A stretch of 7,514 bases of DNA from Alphaproteobacteria bacterium (GTDB lineage Bacteria > Pseudomonadota > Alphaproteobacteria > WRDZ01). Made by a program: the position numbers and the translations under genes. The stretch spans positions 1 through 7,514 of the forward strand of contig WRDZ01000030.1 of the NCBI GenBank assembly GCA_009779595.1, given 5' to 3'. The notes under the pieces were generated by a model. That model was not told where the DNA came from, did not search any database, and was given only the letters and a program-made list of their open reading frames with translations. Positions within the stretch are counted from its first letter, which is position 1, and every line of letters starts with the position of its first letter. This document shows, in pieces, positions 1 to 5,949 of this stretch.

Positions 1-40
1 AACGCTTTACGTATCCGATTTCTTTTTCCGTGCCCGCCAT
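1..40 (-). CDS. 5' end of a divergent gene, product not identified
   Basis: Read on the minus strand, an ATG at 40-38 opens a frame that runs off the window edge and gives MAGTEKEIGYVKR. An AAGGAG ribosome binding site lies at 51-56 with 10 bases before the ATG, and a well-formed candidate promoter lies further upstream at 90-117. Together these make a real gene start likely. Thirteen residues are too few to name the product. The Gly-Tyr-Val-Lys-Arg stretch could match the start of an F-type ATP synthase beta subunit, which commonly begins with a Gly-x-Val-x-x-Val-x-Gly pattern, but this is a guess. In many proteobacteria pyrH sits upstream of frr on the same strand. Here the neighbour points the other way, so it is not pyrH in the usual arrangement. 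Confidence 0.6.
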   Translation of the reverse strand, partial: MAGTEKEIGYVKR

Positions 41-89
41 TTGTTCTTTCTCCTTAAATTTACTGTTCTGGTTCAAAATATTTCCCGTA

Positions 90-117
90 ATTATACACTA
101 GTTTTACAAAAAAGCAA
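90..117 (-). promoter_or_regulatory. Candidate promoter of the left divergent gene
   Basis: On the minus strand there is a perfect TATAAT at 95-90 and a TTGCTT at 117-112, with a 16-base spacer. Transcription would start near 83, giving a leader of about 43 bases that contains the AAGGAG at 51-56. The -10 box is a full match to the sigma-70-type consensus; the -35 matches only in its TTG. The proposed mnmE promoter at 7222-7249 has the same TTGCTT with the same spacing. Confidence 0.5.
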
Positions 118-132
118 CAGTTTTTTTCTGAA

Positions 133-142
133 ACGGCGCCGT
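133..142. repeat. GC-rich palindrome between two divergent promoters
   Basis: ACGGCGCCGT is a perfect 10-base palindrome inside otherwise AT-rich DNA, with T runs on each side at 121-127 and 145-150. Its centre (137.5) is almost exactly midway between the two outward-facing candidate -35 boxes at 112-117 and 155-160. This placement would suit an operator acting on both promoters. The factor is unknown, and a chance palindrome of this size is possible. Confidence 0.4.
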
Positions 143-154
143 GATTTTTTGATA

Positions 155-183
155 TTGCAAACAAAAGTATAACCTTGTAATAT
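155..183 (+). promoter_or_regulatory. Candidate promoter of the frr-bamA operon
   Basis: TTGCAA at 155-160 and TAATAT at 178-183 are separated by 17 bases, the ideal spacing. Each box matches the sigma-70-type consensus at four of six positions. Transcription would start near 190 and give a leader of about 27 bases carrying the frr ribosome binding site AAGGAC at 205-210. A nearby TATAGT at 181-186 is an alternative -10 but has no well-placed -35. No other promoter was noticed before the end of bamA. Confidence 0.4.
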
Positions 184-216
184 AGTCGGTAAGTCATCTT
201 AACCAAGGACATTGCA

Positions 217-780
217 ATGACCGACTTTGCCGCTTTAAAGGCCGACATATCCGCGCGCATGGACAAGGCCGCGGACGCATTGAAAAGGGATTTCGCATCG
301 CTGCGCACGGGGCGCGCCAGCCCGGCGCTGCTGGACTCTATCGTGGTGGACGCGTACGGCGAGCAGATGCGCATAGACCAGCTGGGCTCCATCAACGTGC
401 CCGAGCCAAGGCTCCTTTCCATAAGCGTGTGGGACAAATCCATGGTCAAGGCCATCGAGAAGGCCATAACCGAAAGCAACATGGGCTTAAACCCCAGCAA
501 CGACGGCACGCTGATACGCCTTCCCATCCCCCCCATCACGGAAGAGCGGCGGACCGAACTGGTCAAGGCTGCCGGCAAGTTCACGGAAAACGCGCGCATA
601 GCGGTGCGCAACCTGCGGCGCGAAGCCATGGACTCGGTCAAAGCATGGGAAAAGGGCAAGCAGATATCCAAGGACGAGCTTGAGCGTTTCGAGGCCGAAA
701 TACAGAAAATCACGGACTCGGCCGTCAAGACGATGGACGACGCCTTGGCTCACAAGGAAACCGAAATCAAACAGGTGTAG
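217..780 (+). CDS. frr: Ribosome recycling factor
   Basis: Ribosome recycling factor splits the post-termination ribosome together with EF-G, releasing mRNA and tRNA in the cytoplasm. The predicted protein is 187 residues, against about 185 for the family, and is complete. Conserved blocks are seen in order: the LRTGRASPALLD segment at residues 29-40 in domain I, the QLGSINVPEPR hinge and domain II around 55-65, the W-D-K-S and A-I-x-x-S-x-x-G-x-x-P block at 72-93, the G-x-x-I-R-x-P-x-P-x-x-T-E-E-R-R block at 97-112, and the arginine-rich helix ARIAVRNLRREA at 126-137 that contacts 23S rRNA. The ATG is fixed by AAGGAC at 205-210, six bases upstream, and by family length. It is the first gene of the operon; uppS starts 4 bases after its TAG. 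pyrH, often its upstream partner, is not present. Identification is firm. Confidence 0.97.
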   Translation: MTDFAALKADISARMDKAADALKRDFASLRTGRASPALLDSIVVDAYGEQMRIDQLGSINVPEPRLLSISVWDKSMVKAIEKAITESNMGLNPSNDGTLIRLPIPPITEERRTELVKAAGKFTENARIAVRNLRREAMDSVKAWEKGKQISKDELERFEAEIQKITDSAVKTMDDALAHKETEIKQV

Positions 781-784
781 GGCT

Positions 785-1507
785 ATGGATATAAAAGAAC
801 GCATCAAGGACCTTAAAGTCCCGGGTCACTTGGCAATTATATGCGACGGCAACGGCCGCTGGGCGAAACAGCGCGGGCAGCTGCGCATGCAGGGGCACGT
901 CGCCGGCGTCAAGGCTGCGGAAAACATAATCAAGCTGTGCCATCAGGCGGGCATAAAGCACCTGTCGCTGTTCTTGTTCTCGACCGAGAACTGGGACCGT
1001 CCCAAGCCCGAGATTGACGGCCTGATGAAACTGATGTTCGACGGTTTGGCCAAAGACCCGAAGGAATATGTCGGCAAGGGGGTGCGGTTTAAATGGCTGG
1101 GCGAGGAAGACGGCGCTTTGCCCGACGGGATGGTCGAAAAAATCCGCCATGTTGAAAAGGTCACCGAAAACGAAAAGGACATGGTGTTCACTGCGTGCGT
1201 CAACTATGGCGGCCGGCAGGAAATCGTAAACGCGGTCAAAAAGGCGGCGGCCGACGGAGCGGCGGAAAACATGACCGTCGAGGGTTTCCGCAAATACCTT
1301 TACGGCGGCGGCCTGCTGCCGGACATAGACCTGGTTATCCGCACCTCGGGCGAGCAGCGGGTCAGCAACTTCATGATGTGGTACCTTGCGTATGCCGAGT
1401 TCTATTTCCCCAAATACCACTGGCCGGATTTCAACGAGGACACCCTGGTCGACGCAATCAAAGAGTTTACAAGCCGCGACCGTCGTTTCGGCGCTATAAA
1501 GGAATAG
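785..1507 (+). CDS. uppS: Isoprenyl transferase (undecaprenyl diphosphate synthase)
   Basis: This cis-prenyltransferase adds isopentenyl diphosphate units to farnesyl diphosphate to make the long-chain (usually C55) lipid carrier for peptidoglycan and surface polysaccharides. The predicted protein is 240 residues, normal for the family. Visible motifs are the pyrophosphate-binding and catalytic D-G-N-G-R-W-A at residues 21-27 (Asp21), GHVAG at 37-41, S-T-E-N-W at 66-70, and the C-terminal signature R-T-S-G-E-Q-R-x-S-N-F-x-x-W-x-x-A-Y-A-E. The residue before Asp21 is Cys20, where many homologues have Met. The start at 785 was chosen because it lies 4 bases after frr and places the Asp motif at the usual distance from the N-terminus; the frame stays open upstream only inside frr. 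The ribosome binding site is weak (AGGTG just before the frr stop), which suggests translational coupling to frr. Confidence 0.96.
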   Translation: MDIKERIKDLKVPGHLAIICDGNGRWAKQRGQLRMQGHVAGVKAAENIIKLCHQAGIKHLSLFLFSTENWDRPKPEIDGLMKLMFDGLAKDPKEYVGKGVRFKWLGEEDGALPDGMVEKIRHVEKVTENEKDMVFTACVNYGGRQEIVNAVKKAAADGAAENMTVEGFRKYLYGGGLLPDIDLVIRTSGEQRVSNFMMWYLAYAEFYFPKYHWPDFNEDTLVDAIKEFTSRDRRFGAIKE

Positions 1508-1511
1508 GAAG

Positions 1512-2345
1512 ATGTCTAAGGATTTGAAAAAAAGGATTATAACTTCGCTGGTGCTTGCTCCGCTGGTGCTGTTTGCGATAATCATGGGCGGCCTGTGGTA
1601 CTTCGCTCTTGTGGCTGTCATGGCCGTTGCCATGGCATGGGAGTGGGAGCGCATGATTTACCGCAAGTTCACGGGCTTCGGGGTCGGCATCGCCGTTGCC
1701 GCGCTGGCGATGCTGGCATATGCCATGATGTTCCGGAATTTTATAGGTTCGCGCATGTGCGCTGAGGGCGCCAGCGGACTTTGCCCGTTTTTTGCCGGCG
1801 TTTTTGTCGTCGTCGGCCTGCCGCTGCTTATGGCGCTGGTTTACTATAGGCTGGCCAAGTTCAAGAAAAAGGCCAATGCCGGGTTCATAGCGGCCGGCGT
1901 CCCGTATATCCTGCTGCCGGTTGCGTCCCTGGGTTTGTTGGGCACGGACTGCTACAAGCATCTCGTATTGTTCCTGTTCCTGACCGTATGGGCGACCGAC
2001 GTCGGCGGATATGCGTTCGGCATGACCATCCGCGGGCCCAAGTTTTTCCCGAAAATCAGCCCGAAAAAGACCTGGGCCGGGGTTTTCGGCGGGATATTCC
2101 TTGCCTGCCTGGTCGGCGCGTGGTTCGGATTCTTTGAAGGCCCGGTAAAATTCGTCCTTATCGGCGCGGTGCTTGCAATCGCGGCCATTGCCGGAGACCT
2201 GTTCGAATCCTGGGTCAAGCGCAGGCTGTTCATAAAGGATTCAAGCAACCTTATCCCCGGGCACGGCGGTTTGTTCGACCGGATTGACGGGCTGCTGTTC
2301 GCTGCTCCCGTGATGCTGTTGATTAAGATGGTGGTGCCTTTCTGA
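1512..2345 (+). CDS. cdsA: Phosphatidate cytidylyltransferase (CDP-diacylglycerol synthase)
   Basis: CdsA is an inner-membrane enzyme that makes CDP-diacylglycerol from phosphatidic acid and CTP, the branch point for bacterial phospholipids. The 277-residue protein is hydrophobic throughout, with several membrane segments (for example about 11-42, 56-73, 94-112, 125-144, 150-170, 191-208 and 213-229). It ends with the full family signature at 233-260: S-x-x-K-R-x4-K-D-x-x-x-x-I-P-G-H-G-G-x-x-D-R-I-D-G, including the acidic residues Asp243, Asp256 and Asp259. Upstream, T-D-V-G-G-Y at 162-167 and I-S-P-K-K-T-W at 182-188 are also typical. The ATG follows uppS by 4 bases with an AGGAAG binding site overlapping the uppS stop. 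Its TGA shares one base with the rseP ATG, so no room is left for dxr, which often lies here. Two cysteines (Cys83, Cys91) sit in a loop between membrane segments; their meaning is unknown. Confidence 0.96.
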   Translation: MSKDLKKRIITSLVLAPLVLFAIIMGGLWYFALVAVMAVAMAWEWERMIYRKFTGFGVGIAVAALAMLAYAMMFRNFIGSRMCAEGASGLCPFFAGVFVVVGLPLLMALVYYRLAKFKKKANAGFIAAGVPYILLPVASLGLLGTDCYKHLVLFLFLTVWATDVGGYAFGMTIRGPKFFPKISPKKTWAGVFGGIFLACLVGAWFGFFEGPVKFVLIGAVLAIAAIAGDLFESWVKRRLFIKDSSNLIPGHGGLFDRIDGLLFAAPVMLLIKMVVPF

Positions 2346-3421
2346 TGCTGTACGTCCTTGCATTCCTTGTCGTCCTTTCCGTAGTCGTCCTGATACACGA
2401 GGCCGGCCACTTTTTCATGGCCCGCCTGTGCGGCGTCAGGGTCGAGGAATTTTCGTTCGGCTTCGGGCGCGAGCTTTTCGGCGTGACCTCGAAAAAATCC
2501 GGCACGCGGTACAAGGTCTGCGTGCTGCCGCTGGGCGGCTATGTCAAGATGCTGGGCAACGACGACGTGGCCAGCGTGCGCGGCAAAGAGGTGGCCGAAG
2601 AGCTGCGCAAATACGCGTTCCAGCACCAGGCCCCGTGGAAGAAATTCCTTATAGTCCTGGCCGGCCCGTTCATGAACTATCTGTTCGCGATTGTGGCGCT
2701 GGCCATGCTGTTCATGTTCGCGGGCGCCTATTCCGTGCCGCCGGTCATCGAAAGTGTGGTCGAGGGCTCTCCTGCCCAGATGGCCGGAGTGCAGCCCAAG
2801 GACATCGTCAGGAAAGTGAACGGCAGGGGCATCACGGACTTCGCCCAGCTGCGCAAGGCCATCATGCTGACCCACAACGCGGCCGTGGTCTTGCATGTTG
2901 AACGCAGCGGCCAGTTCCTGGACATCGAAGTCGTCCCGCAGCTAAACGACGACAAGATGCCGTTCATAGGGGTGGGCGGCGGCAGCCTGGCCACCATCCA
3001 GTCCGAACGCCTGGCTCCGTGGCCGGCCGTCAGGCTGGCTTTGTACGAAGCGTACAACATGACGCACGCCACCCTTGTCTATATAAGGCAGATACTGTTT
3101 TCCGGGCGTTCGGCCAGCCAGATGCGCGGCCCGCTTGGTATTGCCGAGATGTCGGGCGACGCGGCCAGCGGCGGGGCGCTGAGCCTGCTTGTCTTCATCG
3201 TGCAGGTGTCTATTGCAATCGGCCTGATAAACCTTATGCCCATACCGTTGATGGACGGGAGCCACCTTATACTTTACGTGCTGGAAATGATACGCGGCAA
3301 GCCCGTGTCGGAAAAGACGCTTACAATCATGGCTTATTTGGGCTGGGGCATCATACTGTTCCTGCTTTTGTACACTTTCTATAACGACATCCCGCGCATC
3401 TGGGGCAGGTTATGGTCGTAA
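2345..3421 (+). CDS. rseP: Site-2 intramembrane zinc metalloprotease (RseP/MmpA type)
   Basis: This family cleaves membrane-bound anti-sigma factors and other single-pass proteins within the membrane, for example RseA in E. coli and PodJ through MmpA in Caulobacter; the substrate here cannot be read from sequence. The predicted protein is 358 residues. The first membrane segment carries the zinc site HEAGH at 18-22 (His18, Glu19, His22). The family G-G-Y-V-K-M block is at 64-69 and A-G-P-x-M-N at 106-111. One PDZ domain spans about 131-200. The third zinc ligand lies in N-x-x-P-x-P-x-M-D-G at 296-305 (Asp304), with Met where Leu is usual. E. coli RseP has about 450 residues and two PDZ domains; the single-PDZ form seen here is common in alphaproteobacteria. 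The start overlaps the cdsA stop by one base. bamA begins 10 bases before its end, so the three genes are probably translationally coupled. Confidence 0.95.
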   Translation: MLYVLAFLVVLSVVVLIHEAGHFFMARLCGVRVEEFSFGFGRELFGVTSKKSGTRYKVCVLPLGGYVKMLGNDDVASVRGKEVAEELRKYAFQHQAPWKKFLIVLAGPFMNYLFAIVALAMLFMFAGAYSVPPVIESVVEGSPAQMAGVQPKDIVRKVNGRGITDFAQLRKAIMLTHNAAVVLHVERSGQFLDIEVVPQLNDDKMPFIGVGGGSLATIQSERLAPWPAVRLALYEAYNMTHATLVYIRQILFSGRSASQMRGPLGIAEMSGDAASGGALSLLVFIVQVSIAIGLINLMPIPLMDGSHLILYVLEMIRGKPVSEKTLTIMAYLGWGIILFLLLYTFYNDIPRIWGRLWS

Positions 3422-5664
3422 GGCGCCTGCTGCCGGCATTGGTTCTTGTCCTTATAGCCGGCAAGACATGGGGCATGCCCGTTACCGTGACCGGCAACCA
3501 GCGCGTGGCCGAAGGCACGGTTCTGGCCAACATAAGGGGGGCGGACGGGCCGACCATCACCAGCAGCCAGCTTGACCGGATAGTCAAGGACCTTCACGCC
3601 ACCGGGCTTTTTTCCGATATTTCCGTGGACGTAAGGGGGGGCAGGCTGTATGTTAACGTCCAGGAAAACCCGACGGTCAACAGGGTGTATTTCGACGGCA
3701 ACAAGCGCGTCAGCGAAGAAGATATAGCCGCCGCCCGCCTGCGCCTTTCCCCGCGCGAGGTGTTCACCAGGACCAAGGCCAAAGAGGACGCCGAACGCAT
3801 TGTCGAGCTTTACCGCCGCAGGGGCATGTTCAACGCAAGGGTTACCCCGCAGGTAATAAGGCGCGACCAGAACCGCGTTGACGTGATATTCGCCATAGAC
3901 GAGGGCGAAAGGGCGTTCATCAGAAGGATACGTTTCGCGGGCAACGAAAGGTTCTCGGATTCCGAGCTTAGAAGCGAGCTTATGTCGCGCAGGAAAGCCT
4001 GGTGGAGGTTCCTAAGCAGCGTTGACACCTTCGACCCCCAGCGGTTCGCCTTCGACCAGGAGCTGCTTAGAAGGTTCTATTTTTCGAAAGGGTACGCGGA
4101 TTTCCAGATACGCTCGGCCGTGGCACAGCTTATCAACGGCAGTGATTTCGTGCTGACCATCACGGTAAGCGAGGGGCCGCGCTATAGGTTCGGCGACATA
4201 AGGGTGGTTTCGCCCATCCCCGAAATCACGGAAGAGCAGATTTTGAAGGTGCTAAGGTTCAGGACCGGCGACTGGTTCAACGGCAATAGCCTGGAGGATT
4301 CGCTTTCGGCCATATCCGACTATGTGGCCGACCGCGGGTATGCGTTCGTGAACGCCGTCCCGGAAATAAAGACTAACCCGGAAACCAGGCGCGCGGACAT
4401 AGTGCTGACCCTGACCCAAGGCCCCAGGTTCTTCATAAACCGCATAAACATCACTGGCAACGTGCGCACCAAGGACAATGTGATACGGCGCGAAATCACA
4501 ATCGCCGAGGGCGACGGGTTCAGCTCGTCCAAAATCCGCCGTTCCCGGCAGAGGATAGAGAACCTGGACTTCTTTTCCCGCGTCAGCGTGACAACCGAAC
4601 CCAACACGGGCATGCCCGACCGGGTCGATTTGAACGTTGACATCGAGGAAAAATCCACGGGCAGCATCAGCTTTGCGCTGGCGTTCTCGACGCTGGACGG
4701 CGCAAGCTTCGAAACCGGCATACGCGAGAACAACGTCCTGGGCACGGGCCTGGGCATGGGGATAAGCGGCAGGCTTGGGTCCAGGCGCTCGGAAGTGGAC
4801 TTTTCCATAACCCAGCCGTATTTCATGGGCAGGCCGGTGCTTGCAGGTCTTGACCTGTTCTATATAACGCGCAACCTGCAGTCGCAAAGCTCGTACAACC
4901 TGGACACGGTGGGCTTTACCACCAGGTTGGGCTGGCGGTACAACGAAAACCTGCGCCACCGGGTAAGCTATACGTTAAGGCAGGAGGACGTGACCGACGT
5001 CAAGGACACCGCGTCCATATACGTCAAGGCGCGCGCCGGGCGCAGCACCGTATCCATGGTCAGCCAGATGCTTACATACGACACGCGCGACAGCATGATA
5101 ATGCCCTCGTCGGGGGTGCAGTCGACCATCGGCACGGACTTGGCCGGCCTTGGCGGCGACCGCAGGTTTGTACGCTTTGACTGGCGCGGGGTGCATTACT
5201 ATCCGGTGACGGACGGCATCACGCTGTCGACAATGCTTGGAGCCGGGTACATGTTCGGGTTCGGCGGCAGGGAAGTCGACCTTGGCGACCGGTATTATAT
5301 CGGAGGCCATGACGTGCGCGGTTTCGCCTATTACGGTATAGGTACGCGCGACAAGCTTACCCGCGACGGGCTTGGGGGCAACTGGATGGGGCTGGGCTCG
5401 GTCCAGGCGACGTTCCCGATTGGCCTGCCCAAAGAGTCGGGGGTGCGCGGACAGGTGTTCAGCGACTGGGGAATAATCGGCAAGCCCGACGGATTCGACG
5501 CGGCGACCATGTATTACTCGAACAGGCCGCGCGGTTCGGTCGGAGTGGGCCTGTCCTGGATGTCCCCCATGGGCGCCATAGGGTTCGATTTTGCGTGGGC
5601 CGTGAATAAAGAGCCTTATGACGTCACGGAAGTCTTCCGCCTTGGCTTCGGCGGCAGGTTTTGA
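3412..5664 (+). CDS. bamA: Outer-membrane protein assembly factor BamA
   Basis: BamA is the central Omp85 component of the BAM complex, which folds beta-barrel proteins into the outer membrane. The 750-residue precursor begins with a signal peptide: Arg4-Arg5, a hydrophobic core at 6-17, and cleavage probably near residue 21. Five POTRA domains follow in the periplasm, at roughly 23-86, 87-166, 167-256, 257-338 and 339-413. The C-terminal 16-stranded barrel domain runs from about 414. Diagnostic barrel motifs are Y-D-T-R-D at 556-560, the lid-lock V-R-G-F at 635-638 in loop 6, and a C-terminal strand ending in Phe750. The start overlaps the end of rseP by 10 bases, and no later Met would preserve the signal peptide. 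skp, lpxD, fabZ and lpxA, which often follow bamA, are absent; the next gene is convergent. Arg AGG codons are frequent. Identification is firm. Confidence 0.97.
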   Translation: MVVRRLLPALVLVLIAGKTWGMPVTVTGNQRVAEGTVLANIRGADGPTITSSQLDRIVKDLHATGLFSDISVDVRGGRLYVNVQENPTVNRVYFDGNKRVSEEDIAAARLRLSPREVFTRTKAKEDAERIVELYRRRGMFNARVTPQVIRRDQNRVDVIFAIDEGERAFIRRIRFAGNERFSDSELRSELMSRRKAWWRFLSSVDTFDPQRFAFDQELLRRFYFSKGYADFQIRSAVAQLINGSDFVLTITVSEGPRYRFGDIRVVSPIPEITEEQILKVLRFRTGDWFNGNSLEDSLSAISDYVADRGYAFVNAVPEIKTNPETRRADIVLTLTQGPRFFINRINITGNVRTKDNVIRREITIAEGDGFSSSKIRRSRQRIENLDFFSRVSVTTEPNTGMPDRVDLNVDIEEKSTGSISFALAFSTLDGASFETGIRENNVLGTGLGMGISGRLGSRRSEVDFSITQPYFMGRPVLAGLDLFYITRNLQSQSSYNLDTVGFTTRLGWRYNENLRHRVSYTLRQEDVTDVKDTASIYVKARAGRSTVSMVSQMLTYDTRDSMIMPSSGVQSTIGTDLAGLGGDRRFVRFDWRGVHYYPVTDGITLSTMLGAGYMFGFGGREVDLGDRYYIGGHDVRGFAYYGIGTRDKLTRDGLGGNWMGLGSVQATFPIGLPKESGVRGQVFSDWGIIGKPDGFDAATMYYSNRPRGSVGVGLSWMSPMGAIGFDFAWAVNKEPYDVTEVFRLGFGGRF

Positions 5665-5704
5665 CGCGACAGTCCCTCATAGCTCGTCTTAATTCATATT
5701 TATA

Positions 5705-5796
5705 GCGCGAACGCCCGGGCCAGCGCCAAAGCTCGCGGAAAGCGAGCGACGCGCGTGTCCTGCGGACCGCCTGGCGGAGCCGCTGGCGCGGCAGGC
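5705..5796. other. GC-rich foldable intergenic element (possible small RNA or dispersed repeat)
   Basis: A GC-rich block of about 90 bases stands between AT-rich flanks in the convergent bamA-mnmE gap. An outer stem pairs GCCAGCG at 5719-5725 with CGCTGGC at 5781-5787. Inside it are a 6-base-pair hairpin, GCTCGC at 5731-5736 with GCGAGC at 5742-5747 and a GGAAA loop, and a short hairpin CCGC at 5767-5770 with GCGG at 5774-5777. A competing pairing is GTCC at 5757-5760 with GGAC at 5764-5767. The AT-rich borders at 5696-5706 and 5795-5805 are weakly complementary (8 of 11). The fold resembles a three-way junction. It is symmetric enough to form on either strand, so direction is unknown. It could be an intergenic repeat, a transcript-end structure for either neighbour, or a small RNA. 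It has no T run and no tRNA features, and no known RNA family is recognised. Confidence 0.5.
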
Positions 5797-5808
5797 ATTT
5801 AATATATA

Positions 5809-5853
5809 AAGGGGAATCACACGCGAAAAAACACCTTTCTGCATTTTCCCCTT
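5809..5853. repeat. Inverted repeat with 8-base arms
   Basis: AAGGGGAA at 5809-5816 and TTCCCCTT at 5846-5853 are perfect reverse complements, separated by 29 bases containing an A run at 5825-5831. It lies beyond the GC-rich element, 3' of both convergent genes. It might help end transcription or protect a transcript end. The long loop and the lack of a T tract directly after the stem argue against an ordinary intrinsic terminator. Confidence 0.45.
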
Positions 5854-5860
5854 GACAGGA

Positions 5861-5949
5861 AATCGGCAAAATCGGCAATTAACCATTTTTCGTCAAAAGT
5901 CGCAAGTTTTCCATGAATGTCGCAAGTTGAAGGCGGCTTATTTGCCGAT
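5861..5949 (-). repeat. Tandem 9-base repeat complementary to the end of mnmE
   Basis: AATCGGCAA occurs twice in direct succession at 5861-5869 and 5870-5878. The last codons of mnmE hold the reverse complement: TTTGCCGAT at 5941-5949 on the plus strand, encoding Ile-Gly-Lys. In the minus-strand mnmE transcript, the segment just before the stop codon could pair with either downstream copy (9 pairs with 5862-5870, 8 pairs with 5871-5878). This gives two alternative hairpins with loops of about 62-70 bases. A short U run follows the nearer copy, so an unusual 3'-end or termination structure is conceivable. No conventional compact terminator was found for mnmE. Confidence 0.4.
5899..5928. repeat. 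Direct repeat GTCGCAAGTT, 20-base period
   Basis: GTCGCAAGTT occurs at 5899-5908 and again at 5919-5928, exactly 20 bases apart, just beyond the mnmE stop codon. Two sites on about the same helix face would suit paired protein binding, or the repeat may be the remnant of a duplication. Only two copies are present and nothing else marks it as an iteron set or CRISPR. Confidence 0.45.

Noticed and set aside
767..1654. Long minus-strand open frame opposite uppS
   Set aside because: It covers a confidently identified gene, shows no family motif, and arises from codon bias on the opposite strand.
5700..5800. tRNA or known structured RNA in the GC-rich element
   Set aside because: There is no T-loop GTTCGA-type sequence, no cloverleaf and no CCA end; no known RNA family could be recognised by eye.
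5852..5880. TTGACA at 5852-5857 as a plus-strand promoter
   Set aside because: It is a perfect -35 box, but no acceptable -10 occurs at 16-18 bases, and it would transcribe into the antisense of mnmE.
5624..5886. Short minus-strand open frames (65 and 84 codons) across the bamA-mnmE gap
   Set aside because: They have no ribosome binding site, and their Arg/Ala/Ser-rich composition follows from the GC-rich structured element. One overlaps the end of bamA.
5899..5928. CRISPR array or replication iterons
   Set aside because: There are only two 10-base copies; no longer regular array and no associated genes are present.
5665..5937. Standard intrinsic terminator for bamA or mnmE
   Set aside because: No compact GC stem followed directly by a T run was found on either strand; the repeats there do not match the usual form.
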